A stretch of DNA of 64,000 bases, from NCBI GenBank assembly GCA_964016985.1, contig OZ024821.1, positions 16,231,211 through 16,295,210 of the forward strand, given 5' to 3'. Shown piece after piece: positions 1 through 12,009 of this stretch (the stretch's first letter is position 1; every line of letters begins with the position of its first letter). The DNA is from Anodontia alba (lineage: Eukaryota; Mollusca; Bivalvia; Lucinida; Lucinidae). The notes beneath the pieces were generated by a model. That model did not search any database and had not been told where the DNA came from. It was given only the letters and a program-made list of their open reading frames with translations. The translations under genes and the position numbers were made by a program.

Positions 1-44
<44 letters not shown>
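1..44. repeat. (AT)n microsatellite
   Basis: Uninterrupted AT dinucleotide run at the left edge of the window; it probably continues outside. Confidence 0.97.
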
Positions 45-48
<4 letters not shown>

Positions 49-151
49 ACGCACCCTTCGAGCAATAAATTAATCTATACAGTTGATTTAAATTAACTCT
101 GAATCATTAAAAGTTTTGTCGCGTGTTTGTCTAAGGGTTTGGTAAATGGAT

Positions 152-542
152 GATGCTTGCCGTCTGTTCATTTTATGGCTACTTAATTGTATTTGTCTGT
201 CCTCCCTTTGGTTTTGGAGGCTTGATGTGGATCTGATTGTATCAGTTCTTGAGTTCATTTATTCATTTGTAACACCTAAAGGTGGTAGTTTCATTGTTGT
301 ATTTGTGTTTATTGTTATGTAGTGTTTCACTACGTATGATTTTTAAACAATTATGTAAGTTTAAGATATATTCAGTTAAGTTTGGGTAACAGAATTGCTA
401 CTGTTTTGTATGGCGTTGCCAACTCTGCTTGTCATTTGTTCATTTTGTGACTAAATTGTATTTTTCTGTCTTTCCGTTTGGTGTTGGGGGCTTGATGAGG
501 ATCTGATTGCAGCAGTTCCTGAGTTCACTTATTTACTTTTTA
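152..542 (+). repeat. Diverged direct duplication, about 120 bp, offset 270
   Basis: The stretch 152-270 recurs at 422-542. Both copies share TTGTTCATTTT-like sequence, TAATTGTATTT or TAAATTGTATTT, GGCTTGATG, GATCTGATTG and GAGTTCA in the same order. Divergence is roughly 15-20 percent by eye. No coding signal is seen. The rest of 45-1233 is AT-rich DNA in which I recognise nothing. Confidence 0.6.
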
Positions 543-1233
543 CTTTATGGAATTTCGAATAACATTTTTTGTTGGTGGAAATTAATAGACTTATTGTATT
601 TGGTCTTCATACAGTTTTACCGAGTGCAGTCCGTCAACATTTTTTTTTTAAATTATCGGCATGACTAAATTTGCAGAGATCGCCTTCAGCATGCATTTTA
701 AAGATGCACAAATATAAAATTGTATTATATACGAATTAATCGAATAGGAAAATCTAAAGCACGAACGTCCAAAAGTGTCTGGTAACATTTAAATTGTGTC
801 AATAAAAACGATATTGTTAAAAAATTCAAAACAATCGTTCTCTTATGAGTTTATCGTAGAAGCCATATTTGATCAGAAATTGGACATGTTTGGTGTCAGT
901 CCTATTTCTTTGATTCTTTTTACACGTAACATCAAAAAAACGTAGAAAGTGTATTGGAAATACAGTTTGTATGCGAAATTTTAAAATCAGTTTCCGGCAA
1001 TAAAACAGGGCACGCTCCCTTAAATGCAGAATCACTTTTTGTATCATAGTTGCATATGCATATGAAAAATAAACATTCTGGTTTCTGTTTTGAACGTAAT
1101 CATTTATTTTTCTTTTCTTTGACGTCAATCTTAGAATACGCAAGACCTTTTTACATACTTGGAAATTGTTAAGTATTCGACTGGGACTCCGTAGAAACAT
1201 GCTAGATTTCGCGAAATAAAATGTATACATATC

Positions 1234-1480
1234 TGGGCCAGTTATTCAAAGCGTCGTTAGCTAAACGAGCTCGTTAAGGGTCATTTCGTTAACTGTTTTA
1301 GCGGATTCAATACACAATATTCTGATTGTTTTTACTGAAAAAAAAGTGAGTTGCTGTCGCACTGCAAAAGCTACTCATATTTTTTTTCAGCAAAACATTA
1401 CAGCATATTTGCGTATCACTCGATATAAATTTTAACGAATCGTTAACTAACGACGTCGTTAGCTTTGAACAACTGGGCCC
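1234..1480. mobile_element. GGGCCCAG MITE, copy 1
   Basis: A non-autonomous element of about 245 bp, seen four times in this window (also near 21059, 42983 and 48067). The ends are inverted repeats reading GGGCCCAGTTGTTCAAA, followed by a subterminal inverted repeat around TTAACGAATCGTTAA and GACGTCGTTAGC. The centre is a palindrome in which AGTAGCTTTTGCA pairs with TGCAAAAGCTACT. This copy has a decayed left end (GGGCCAGTTATTCAAA) and loop mutations. There is no coding capacity. The transposase superfamily is not recognised. Confidence 0.8.
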
Positions 1481-2870
1481 TGCTATATAGTTGTTTTATA
1501 TACTGTCTTTCAATACCAAAATGAATTGTATATCTTTCCGACTTAGGGCTAGCAATTTTCTTATATTGGAACCCGTACTAATATGTAGGCTTTGCTTACA
1601 TGGGCCAAAGTATTTTGTCAAATTTGGATTGCTTCAGAAAACTATGGATGCTTGAACAAAAATCATGCCACATTTTCTTTGTCATATCTAGGTAGTAGAA
1701 TTGCTGTACAGTTGCTCAAGTTGTATGGGACCTCCATTGTTTGCATGAGTCCTTGCTCATAAGATCTGGCTGTGTATATATTGATTTCAGCAGGAGTTTC
1801 TTTCTCAACTTTCAATATTTAAGTATGGGTACGGCAGGGAAGTTCCACTGCGTACAATACATTTGTTTTTGTATACATGTACATGGTAACAGACTCTTGG
1901 CTGTCGGGGCAACAGAGAGAATGACAGAGTAGCGCACGGAACTGGAGGAACTTTCATGATTATCCGGACTTAAACAGTATCTGTAGCGGCCATTAAAACA
2001 TCTTCGCCAGATTTCTGATAAAAATAATTATGGACGGATACAATTCACTCCTGTAAACGAGAAATTTTAGATTGAATATGTTTCAAAGAATATGAAACGT
2101 TTGATCGAGCATGTAACAAATTGTCTTAGCATATTTTTTAAGTGCCAAAGATTTGGTGCAGTGTTAACGAAAACTATCTATTGCAATTAAAAAAAAATAT
2201 ATATTATGTGACAAGGAATATTTGTCTCTGTTAGAATACCTTTGATTATTCTATAAGATACAGACTGTTGGCTTTATTGCTACTCTGCCTTCGACATCAT
2301 TCAGAAAATCTATTGTACATAGCGCTTTACTGAGACCAATAAAATATGCATATTTTGCCATGATTCAATTCAAAACCTTTTGTCGTAGATAGCGATCCAC
2401 AAAAAGTTTTATCCAAATCATTTGTTATGAAATGATTTTTTTTTTTTGCCGTAGAAAAAATAGCTGTATATTATGCATGGTGAGATAATACTGTTGTGAA
2501 ACAACAATAAAGAGAAAATTCATTAGAGAAAAGCAAAACAATTTTATATAAAAAAAATGCATAATTATGTAGGACCAATATTTAGCCACGATTTTTTATT
2601 TCAAATAAATATTTACGCAGGAAGCACAGAAACAGAAACGACAAATGACTTGGAACAAAATATGGTCAGTCAGAATAAACTTTTGTTCTTTTTTAATAAG
2701 ACGCTAAACAAATAACACGTCTTTCCAAGTGGTGCCAAAATGACTGTAGTTGCTACCTTCAGTTTGTAATTGTACCTGTACTTGTTGTTTTTCCATACCT
2801 CGGAATGCAGGGCACAGTGAAATAGTTATTTTCCCATAGAAGTCCATAGTAATTCCACCCTTGATGGTTT
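1481..2870. other. No recognised feature
   Basis: AT-rich DNA with short homopolymers. The only open frame of any size (63 codons near 1741) lacks codon structure or similarity that I recognise. Confidence 0.6.
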
Positions 2871-2960
2871 AGAATTCATTTCCAGGTATGGCTGGGCTTC
2901 CAAATTTTGTGGTTAAGAATTCATTTCAAGATATGGCTGGGCTTCCAAATTTTGTTTTAA
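2871..2960 (+). repeat. 45-bp tandem duplication
   Basis: Two adjacent 45-bp units each begin AGAATTCATTTC and contain ATGGCTGGGCTTCCAAATTTTG. They differ at only a few positions, so this is a small recent duplication. From 2961 to 3698 no other feature is recognised. Confidence 0.85.
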
Positions 2961-3698
2961 TTCAAAGACCAGGCTTAGCTAAGCAAAATATTTAAGGAAA
3001 AACTCCACTGTCACCAGCACTTTCTGAGACTTTTTAGAGACTGAATGTAGCAACCCTTCAGTTGGCAGGTATCAAAATTTGAAACTTAACAATTTCATCA
3101 TTTATTATTTTGGTTCCAGCAAACACACAGAGAAACATTTATTCTTTAAAAAAAATCAGGAAATTACAAAAAAAAAAATTTTTCTTCAAATTAGAATGAT
3201 GTGTTTTAATTCATCTTTATTATTAACCAATCACAGGTCGCCTTACACAAAATAACTACCTCGTGCACATTTTTGCACCAATCAGTAGTCCTGTCACAAC
3301 TGGTTCCCTGTGCCCTATATCATAACGGTTTCAAACATGCACACGAAACATTTAATTGATTTACACCGCAACACCCCTACCCTTACAAAACCTCAAACTT
3401 GAACCGTGTCATCAGAAAAAAAAGTATAGAAGATGTCTAGGAAGAACCACAATCACAGGACATGACCTACCAATAACATCATGTGGAAAAAGAAATATAT
3501 TACGCCTGACAGCACTCATGCCATAAGCTAAACAAGAGCAAAGCAAACTGTTATATGGCTTGTATGAGACTAGTTTTTCTGTTGTGTACCGTATATGCAA
3601 TTGAAAATAAATAATGCGCAACACAAGACAACAGTCCATTTGCATCAGTGAAAAATAGGCGCCGCTCGATCAGTGGTAGATTCATTTCCTAAATGTTT

Positions 3699-3922
3699 AA
3701 CCCATTTAAGTCTAACGTCCCCTAAAAGGGACATTGGCAAACACCCAAATCAGATGCCGCAGAATGCGGCGTCTGATCAGGGTCTACTCTGTTGCCATCA
3801 AATTTAGATTTTTCTACAAAACATGAAAATAATAAAATAAAAATAACCAAACACCACTTATATATGAAATGGACCTGTCCAAAGTCTAAAGATAGACTAG
3901 TTCACTCGACATAAATGGGTTA
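3699..3922 (+). mobile_element. GCCGC-hairpin MITE, copy 1
   Basis: A family of about 224 bp. The ends are inverted repeats reading AACCCATTTA-GCC, followed by a short internal inverted repeat CCCTTAAAAGGGAC-like. Next comes a long palindrome in which GTAGACCCTGATCAGACGCC pairs with GGCGTCTGATCAGGGTCTAC, with CATTCTG-like loops. The right half contains ACAAAACATG, AATAATAA and TGGACCTGTCCAAAG. This copy is complete, but the left arm of the palindrome is mutated. Other copies lie near 20244, 44742, 56494 and 60006, with core-only relics at 8927, 13305, 33173 and 57407. Confidence 0.8.
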
Positions 3923-4199
3923 AAAGCTTGTGTGACTTGCTGCTTGTTTACCTGCATATCTATACCCTTCTGTAAATCTGTCTACTCTATTAAAGGGAGT
4001 GAATTCTTTCCTTTTAGAGAATGTTACTTTTCAGACGGAGGCAAAATAAATTTTGACATACATGTAGTTGCCTGCCTGAAAGTGTCATAAATCACCTTAA
4101 TGCCTTTAAAAAGAAACTGTATGGTATGTATAAAGAGTAGCATCGGGACCCAGGGTGATATTAGCCAGCTGTAAAAGTGCTTTAAACCCCCCTGTGGTT

Positions 4200-4510
4200 T
4201 GCTCTACCGACCGTTCTAAGGCGGTGGTCCCGGTGTTAGTCTTGCTCCTTGTTGCTTTGTGGTTTATTCTACGAGGCGATTTGTTGTATGTATTTCCGTG
4301 TGTCATTTTGTTCTTGTATTCTTCAGTCCTTTTAGTATTGCGATTACCTCGCTTGGGGAAGAGAGAGCTAATCTTAGTGCTTTTCGTACGTTCGTTTGGT
4401 TTGTGCTTGTTTAGATTTGTCGGTTTTCTCTTCCTCTTGCGGTCTGGGAAGGGCTGCGGTTTGTGATCGTGGCACTCCCTGGACTTTTCTCTTACTTTTT
4501 TTCCGTTGTA
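4200..4510 (+). repeat. Dispersed repeat R, copy 1
   Basis: Bases 4287-4503 match the reverse complement of about 37155-37370 at high identity, sharing TTAGTATTGCGATTACCTCG, GGGGAAGAGAGAGCTAATC and GGGAAGGGCTGCGGTTTGTG. The open frame of 103 codons here is not open in the second copy. It is an interspersed repeat of unknown class, possibly a fragment of a larger element. Confidence 0.75.
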
Positions 4511-4889
4511 TGGAAAGCAAATTTGTCGGGACGGAAAGGTTACTATTCCATTTTGTTTAAGTTAAATTTATCAATATCTGATAATATAATTACATCTAAA
4601 ATATATAACAAACAAGATGACTTCATCATCTCATTGCAGATTTTCCGCTTATAGAAAAGCTAGGCAGATAGGGATCAGAAAGCTTAGTTTCTGTATCAGG
4701 TATCACATTGGGCGGTACCGCCCCACGTGTCAGATACCTCATACAGAAAATATTTTAATTTTAATGTAATCGTCTACGATTTAGCTATCACGTGATCTAG
4801 GCCGCGCATTAGGTGGGGCTATATGAGCGTCCGCCTGTAACATTCATACGTTTATGAGGCGTCGGTCACGACCATGGCATTAAGTGCGG

Positions 4890-6215
4890 GAAATACCGCC
4901 ATTCTCATATATGGTGAAAAGACTTAAAACTCTTTTTTTTCCGGAACAAGAAAGCTTTGGGACTGAATCTTGGTATATAGATAGCATAGGTGACTCAATT
5001 TCTACCAAGTTTGCAATATCTACCAAGTTTGTTCAAATGATGGTGGAAGGTTGACCTTTGACTTTTTTTTATTACAGCAAGGTCACATTTGCGCACCCCG
5101 CACGCATTTGTGTAGGGATAAATGTTGAAATGTCATTTTTTCAAAACGTATTTAAGACTAAAACAAAAACTTACAATGTATGATAAAACTATTAAAACCT
5201 TTTTCCGCTACAGTCAAACTTTTGTCCCCTGGGGGTCATCTGCCCTTGCTCCTGGGCTATATACTTGTATTGAATTGTATAATTTTTAAATGTCCTCTGA
5301 ATAGAAAGGAAGGCAATGATCAGGAATCGATACAATTACCTAAAATCTTCCGTTCCAAGACACCAAGGGAACCGCTTGAGCAATTTTCACCAGATTTCAC
5401 ATAGGGCCTTCAGTCGAAAGGGTATTGATAATTAATTCAAATGGTTCCGCCCCATTAAATAAGACGGTTGCCATGCCCATATATGGCCAAGGCACTTAAA
5501 TATTTTCTTTTCAAGACCTAAGAAAGCTTTGAGGCTGAATCTTGGTATATAGCATTGGGTACCCAAGGTCTACCAATTTTGACCAAATAATGGTTGTAGG
5601 TTAACCTTTGGCCATTTTATTGCAAGGTAAAATTTGTGCCCTATACATTTTAAATGGGGAAAAGTTGAAAAAAAAAAACAACAACTTTTTTTCAGTGGAT
5701 AATAAATACTAATGCTGAAACTTACAACAAATAATTAAAGAAGTAAAACTGTTTTGCTACTGTCAAAATTTTAGATGCTATCAGTCCTTGCCCTTGACAA
5801 TCTTTAATTAAATGCATTTGTCTCTGAAACAGCTTGAACAGTTTTCACTAGATTTCACGTGGGGCCTTCTATCAAAAGGATGTTGACAATTTGTTCAAAT
5901 GTTTCTCTGCCATTGAACAAGAAGACTGCCATTCCCATATATGGTACAAGACTTAAAAATCTTCTGTTTTTAGAACTAAGAAAGCTCTTGAGGTTGAATC
6001 TTGTATATCAGGGACTCGGAGTCTATCAAGTTTGTTGAAGTGATGATACTAGGACTACTTTTGACCTTTTAATGGTATGGTCAAATTTGTGTCCTAGTTG
6101 CTTTGGCAATCCTGGAAGAAGTTGCATTGCATTTGCAGATACGCAATAGCTGTTTTATCATGTGAGCGAATCGTGGCCCATGCGCCCATGGGCCTCTCAG
6201 GAGTCAATTTTAAAA
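4890..6215 (-). mobile_element. Tandem-core element (CTCACCTGA ends), copy 1
   Basis: This element is built from diverged internal units about 450-570 bp long. Each contains AAGAAAGCTTTGAGGCTGAATC, a 'no more than this' stretch ATATATGG, GGTTGACCTTTGACC-like sequence and a CAGATTTCACATGGGGCCTT-like block; units start near 4950, 5522 and 5980. The right edge (6140-6215) carries ATGTGAGCGAATCGTGGCCC, which in the 24.6 kb copy is the left terminus, so this copy is reversed. Coding capacity is absent. It resembles bivalve 'pearl'-type or Helitron-derived elements with repeated cores; that assignment is an inference. Confidence 0.65.
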
Positions 6216-6276
6216 TCTCATATTTTAGCATAAATATGTTTTTCATGACGACGTCTCTTTTCCTGGACGTATTTTA

Positions 6277-6490
6277 GCCTAACTCTCTTAGCTCATTCCG
6301 CAGACAACAAATTGGTAATATTTTTCTCATTTTCCCAAAAAGCAAGATTTGACATTTCATGCAAATTGTCTCCGTTGGAGACAATTTGCATGAAATGTCA
6401 AGACCCGTTTTATGGAAAAAAAATATGAAAAATATTTAAATATCTGGTCTGCTGAAACTTTTATTCAGAGTGCTGGGCGTTAGATGCGTA
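6277..6490. mobile_element. TTGGAGAC-hairpin MITE, copy 1
   Basis: The central perfect palindrome pairs GACATTTCATGCAAATTGTC with GACAATTTGCATGAAATGTC around TCCGTTGGA. It is flanked by TTTTCCCA...TGGAAAAA arms, and the outer end reads CAGAGTGCTGGGCGTTA. The same plan recurs near 14497, 44168, 50915 and 57540. No coding content. Confidence 0.75.
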
Positions 6491-6892
6491 ACAGTTCGTA
6501 TTTAAGTACTATGCTATTTTTCTATCTTTGTTCTTTTTATCTATCTCGAACTCAACAAAGAAATTGAAAGTATCATGCTTGCATAAAGCAGATAACATGT
6601 CACTCATGTTTAGAAAGTATCATATTGACTAATCTTATGTCTGGGTCATGACAAACTGACAAGTATGTGATAAATAAACAAATCAAAGTCTGAACAAGAG
6701 CCGTTACGTAGCTGATATGAAAAGTCAAGAGAATGAAACCAAAGCCTAAAGCACCTCCTTAATGATAGAGCAAAGTTGACATATTCCTCTGTCGCAGTTC
6801 TTCTTTATTTGTTTGCCTCGGGAGGGCAGTGCTTCATGATTATGGTATTTTCTTGGTATCTTTATTATATTTATGCACACGCAGCCCGCACG

Positions 6893-7010
6893 CTGCCCAC
6901 CTAGCTGGAACACGACATTGAAATAACGTCGCATCAACGCCCATGCAACGTAATGGCGTTATATCGGCGTTGATAAACGCCGTTTTAACATTATGCGCTT
7001 ACTGGGCAGT
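6893..7010. mobile_element. ACGTTGCAT-type hairpin element, decayed
   Basis: The flanks are CTGCCCA and TGGGCAG. The interior is an imperfect palindrome rich in AACGTCG, CATGCAACGTAATG and GGCGTTGATAAACGCC. It is related to the better preserved element at 47866-47971. Confidence 0.55.
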
Positions 7011-7102
7011 GTTTTGAATGTGTTTCAAGCAGAACCAACATCGACTCTCGCTTGTGTCTTGGACAAGGCGACTAACTTCTTTCAAGCAATACAATGTGTA
7101 AT

Positions 7103-7378
7103 GACATCTAGAAAACATGCCTATATAATTTTGACCCCCTTAAACCCCATTTTTATATAGTAAAACTGGGGTTTACAGGGGTATGCCTTATTTTTCTTAT
7201 TTCTGCTCAAAAACATAGATTGTGGTTTTCGTTAGAACCGCCTCGTCATGGCGGTTCTAACGAGTACCCACAATCTATGTTTTTGAACAGTAACAAGAAA
7301 AATATCAGATTTTTTTTATCTGAAAATTTTTATTTTTTGGTGGTAAGAATTTCAGTATATTTGAATAGGCATGTATTG
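7103..7378 (+). mobile_element. CATYACG-hairpin MITE, copy 1
   Basis: This is the most abundant family here, with 16 copies of about 280 bp in both orientations. The terminal inverted repeats read CATYACGAAAACAYGCCTAT. The left side carries GACCCCCTTAAACCCCACTT and a TATATAGTAAAACTGGGGTT block. The centre is a palindrome of about 95 bp with TTTCTGCTCAAAACATAGAT as outer arm and GGTACTCGTTAGAACCGCC as inner arm. The right side carries ATCTGAAAATTTTCA. It has no protein, only chance frames through the hairpin. In this copy the terminal CATCACG is degraded to CATCTAG and the right end to CATGTATTGA. Confidence 0.85.
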
Positions 7379-8499
7379 ACACGATCACCAGGCTGTTATA
7401 AACATAATCTATACCAAGCGATTTAGACCGGTTAAATATATTTCGGAAGACCTGGTTAAAATTTAAAATTGTAGAACTGTTTCAGTTTAAATACGCATAA
7501 TCTGAATTGGCTTGAATCAGTCCCTAAGACTAGTGAAACAACAGATTTCGTTCTTTTGAGTTACACCAAATTTCCTGGTGCACAATCTTCTATAACGGTT
7601 TCAAACGGATACTTGCTACGGAACTTGGTTTATAGGAATTACAAATAAAATGAATCCATACACGTTTTTGCAGAGTATTAGGCGTTTGCTATGGACCTAT
7701 TTGTTTGGACTTCTGATTTCGTCAGAAGCACGAGTGCCTCCGCTATGCGTACCGAACATATGTTTGTAATTTTGAGCTGCATCAGACTTAAAGTGTGAGG
7801 TTTCGCTCATGTAAGATTTGTTAAAGCCCCAATCCACAGTCTGATCTTGGCCGTGGCTGTTCGCAGATATTCATCACGCCCTTTTTGCGTGATACGGGTC
7901 GTTTTAAAGGCTCTTTATTCGATCGATTAACGCAATTTTAACAGCTGAGGTGATAATAGTCTTTCTTAACACTAATGATGCTTTCAACAGCAAGCAGTAA
8001 CTCTTACAAAAATTATTTATAACCTCATTAAGTCATTATATTATTTTGTGTTAGTTAAAATTACCTTTTTATTGAAACCTAGGAGTTTGTGCGCTGATAT
8101 ACTTGAAACAGCACACTAATTGGATAGTTAAGGTTTCGGAATGCTTAGGATATAGCATATACACGAATGCTCAATGACGTCATACGTTGATGTTTTGTGT
8201 CACTGTAATACTGAATAAGTAATTGTCTTCTAATAAGTTACATAATGCTAACATTAACGAAAAAAAAAATCACCCTAGCTACGTACATGTAACACAGTTT
8301 CGTTAAAACATAACGTAGACTCATGAATATCAATATCGAATCTCAGACCACTTTCCGCCGATAGTACTGCTGTATATTTCAGTGATCCTATAATAAACCC
8401 TCCAAAACTATCAGCTAGGGAGGAGAAAATGATGAGATCAGCCGGACATGAAGCAAAGTCTAAAATGGCTTTGTTTTTATATATAACCCAACAAGAACA
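7379..8499. other. No recognised feature
   Basis: AT-rich DNA. There is no repeat shared with the rest of the window that I can see and no coding signal. Confidence 0.55.
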
Positions 8500-8605
8500 C
8501 AATGTTGAAACAACATCGTTTCAATGTAGATTTAACGTCCTAAAAACCACACTTTTGAAACAACGTCGTGAATGAATGTTGAGACGACGTTGTTGCAGTT
8601 TTATA
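8500..8605. repeat. ACAACGTCGTTTCAA-type inverted repeat, decayed
   Basis: Repeated and inverted motifs ATGTTGAAACAACATCGTTT, TTGAAACAACGTCGT and GTTGAGACGACGTTGTTGC form imperfect hairpins. They resemble the CGTTG-rich hairpin elements at 6893 and 47866. Confidence 0.45.
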
Positions 8606-8858
8606 TGCCAACTGGTGTGTTTTTTTTTTTGTTTTTTTTTTCTCTGTAGCGACTGAACGACATTGAATGAAGCTTCTGTAATGGATAAAAACTCTTTATT
8701 CATACAAGATTTTATGTTAAGGTCCTCATTATTCATATAAATGTTTTGTATCGATTCGTTTGCTTCAGTGAAAGTAATATATAAAACAATAATAATCAAT
8801 TGTTCGATCCGGCAAATATCTAAATCCGGATAAAATATGGGTCACTTTGTGCGAGCAC

Positions 8859-8879
8859 GAAAAAAAAAAAAAAAAAAAA
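8859..8879. repeat. Poly(A) tract
   Basis: A homopolymer of about 20 A between unrelated flanks. No element structure was identified beside it. Confidence 0.9.
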
Positions 8880-8926
8880 TTACCGTAGTAACCCGAAGCA
8901 TTCGGACAGATATGTACATGTATTTG

Positions 8927-8994
8927 CAAACAGTGTAGACTCAGATCAGACGCCGCATTCTGCGGCATCTGATGAGGTTCTACATTGTTTGCCA
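8927..8994 (+). mobile_element. GCCGC-hairpin core
   Basis: The palindrome CAAACAGTGTAGACTC...GGTTCTACATTGTTTGCC has inner arms CAGACGCCGC and GCGGCATCTG. The usual AACCCATTTA ends are missing. The downstream text AAGACAAGAATGGTAAG recurs beside the decayed core near 49200, which suggests a subfamily with other ends. The sequence from 8996 to 9789 shows nothing else. Confidence 0.7.
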
Positions 8995-9789
8995 TATATA
9001 CTGCAATATTTTAGACACATCAAGAGGTATTAGAATGGACTATTTCAAGTTCTAAGACAAGAATGGTAAGTAGGTAATGTTTCCCAATACTTAGGGTAAA
9101 TGCGGTATGCTGACACGGTACTCTATTTTCCCTTAGTATTCGGATACAGTTGATATTTATTTCTTCATTGTCATTGTTTGTCTCTCATTCTCCTCTTCTT
9201 TTGATATCTCGATAAAGCCATGTTTCGTTATTGTGGTCTTTTTTGCCAGTGGGTAACTTCATTTATATTTAAACATGAATGATAAAATGTCCGTATGGTC
9301 GGGCTCTATATTGATTGTCAGCAATTTTAGACATATTTAATGTTGTCAAATGGAGTTACTCAGTATTTATACCTACGATAAAGGGCTAAGGGCTAAGGGT
9401 GGGAAATTTTGAATAAACGGATAATAAATTTAACTGCATACAAGATACCTTGTAACCAACTTTCCATGATAAAATTGTGGACACATCAACTTCATTCCTA
9501 TTGTTTGATTAATATATTTTTAAAGTCATGGTCCGATTGAAAAATGGTGCAGACAGCTTATTTAAGATTAAAGATCAGAGTTTGAGCTTGAACTGAGTGA
9601 TGAAAAACATTTGGCTATTTTAATGTCTGTAAAGCCCGAAGGGCTTCTGGGAGACATGGAAATAGCCTGTTTTTCACCATCCAGTGCAAGCTCAAAATTT
9701 GAACTTCGATTCTTATATTTATATTTCATATTATCAATTACCTTACATTTAAATTCCGCGGTTGCCTAATATTTGGAATTAAATTTCAC

Positions 9790-11402
9790 TTAAAGGAGAT
9801 TTTGAAACAGCCCGGTGGCGCCATCTCATTCAGTGGCGCAGAACCATTCGAACAAATTGTCAAAACCATTTCGACAAGAGGCCCAATGTGAAATCTGGTG
9901 AAAATTGTTCAAGCGGTTTCAGAAAAGAAATGTAAAAAAATACACAATAATATACATGTATATAGCCCAAGAGCAAGAACAGATAGCCCCCAGGGGACCA
10001 ACTTAGATTTAAACTAACAAGTTTTACTACTTTATTCATACATCGTAAGTTTCAACAATGAGTCTAATACAATTTGAGAAAATGACATTTCAACAAATAC
10101 ATACAAATACATGAGGCGCAAATTTGACATTGCCGTAAAAAATGTCAAAGGTCAAACCTGCGACCATCGGTTGAAAGAAAACAACTTAGTAGACCTTGAA
10201 TCCCCGATGCTATATACAAAGATTCAGCCTTAAAGCTTTCTTGGTTCTTAAAGAAGATTTTTAGTCTTTTTACCACATATGTGCATAACGGCAATCTTTT
10301 CCAATGACGCGGAACCACTGGAACAAAATGTCAATCCCCTTTCGACAGAAAGCCCCCTGTGATATCTGGTGAAAATCGTACAATCGGTTTCAGAGAAGAA
10401 AACATTTAAAACAAGATCGCGGCTGTGGTGGTCATCTTGGATTTTAGATCGGCACAATCTTAGCGTTTTTCAATTTAGAGGCCATCTTATTGCTACAATG
10501 TAATTTTCAACTTAAATCGCCCACCGGTTTGGGATTTAAAAAATGGTTTTCAAGATAACAGCTGTGGCGACCATCTCAGGTTTCTGATCGGCAATATTTT
10601 ATATACTTTGATCTACAAGTCATTCTTTTGCTACAAAGTAAGTGTCAACTTAATTCATCCAATGGTTTAGAAGCAGACGTCAAAAATCGTGGCTGTGGTG
10701 GCCACTAAGGATATCCAATCAATACAATTTTATCTATTCTTATATCTATTGATTGGCCTTTTACTCCACCGTAAGTTTCGGCTTAATGCGCAGAGTGGTT
10801 TGCGAGGAGATGACAAAAATAGATTTTCAAGATGGCCGCTTTTGGGGCCATCTTGGAATTCCAACCGGCTCTATTTTAGCTATTTTTGATGTAGAGGTCA
10901 TCCGGTTGCTACAGTGTAAGTTTCAATTCAAATCGCCCAACGGTTTGGGAGGAGAAGTCATAAATTGGTCTATAAGATGACGGCTATTGCGACAAAGTTT
11001 GGATTTCGAATCTGCATGATTTTAGCTCTTTTTTATCTTCATGTCAACCTGTTGCTACATCGTAAGTTTCAACTTCATTCGCGTTGTAGTTTGCGAGATG
11101 TCCAAAACAGATTTTCAAGATGGCGGCTGTGGCAGCCATCTTGGATCTCCGATCGACACAATTAAGCTCATTCCGATCCAGAAGTGGTCGTGTTGCTAAA
11201 CAAACCGAGACCATTTTAGCAGTCTGTCGTTCCATCGACCTAAGGAGGCTCCATATGAAATTTTAGTAAAATTGGCTCAGCGGCTTCAGGGAAGAAGTCC
11301 TTTGAATATGTTAACGGACAGACGCACGCACGCACGGACAGACGGACGGACGACGGACAAAAAGTGACCAATATAGCTTATCCTTAGCATAGCTCAGGTG
11401 AA
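9790..11402 (+). mobile_element. Tandem-core element, copy 2
   Basis: The left part holds two units of about 470 bp, each with CCATTCGAACAAATTGTCAA-like sequence, a GGCCC block and GGTGAAAATTGTTCAAGCGG. From about 10415 to 11160 it changes to six diverged units of about 140 bp. Each has AAGATGGCGGCTGTGG...CCATCTTGGA followed by GTTGCTAC and GTAAGTTTCAACTT. The end is a run of GACGGAC units followed by AGCTTATCC and TAGCTCAGGTGAAA. The open frames between 10689 and 11235 follow this repeat phase and are not genes. Confidence 0.7.
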
Positions 11403-12009
11403 AACAACTCAAATAAGAACAAGCTTTGTAGTGTATATGTTGTTAGTGATTATGCAGTGTATTTGTTATACGATGGTCTTGCAAAGCGCTTTGTCATAGC
11501 GGTTGGATTTGTTTAGTCCATTGTTTTACAAAACTATTTTTATTGCACACCTTCAAAGTATTAACATTTTACTAAAACTCATTTTTGTAACTTTTTACCC
11601 AGCCGTGAAATGCAGTAAGACAGTCTTCTTTTGATATCTGTTGGTGACACTAGTATATAACCATCTTCCTTGTTTCATTGCATTTTGTAAGTACTTGCAT
11701 TTTGTCAATAATATTCCACTGGTGTGGTAGAGGAGCCTACTCGAACCGAACACATATGAGTGCTGATTGACATATTGTGAGCCTGGCATGTAAAGATTTG
11801 ACTTTTGGGAGACATATTGCACCCCCATTGAACTATATTTTAACATACCCCCCACCCCATCCCCGAACCAAACAGACTCAATATCTATGCACTTTTGCGA
11901 GTGATGTTGAAGTGTCTCAATGCTACTTTTAAAGCGGTTCTGTCTTGTCTAGCCGGAGAGTCTTTCACTGCATGTATGACGTCATTATCTGACTGAAAAT
12001 GTGAACCAG
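11403..12009. other. No recognised feature
   Basis: AT-rich DNA lying beyond the 3' end of the broken mariner gene. I could not find that element's terminal repeat here. Confidence 0.5.

Noticed and set aside
10689..11235. Cluster of overlapping 63-75 codon frames
   Set aside because: Their spacing follows the 140-bp units of the tandem-core element; the peptides repeat (LLHRKFQL) because the DNA does.
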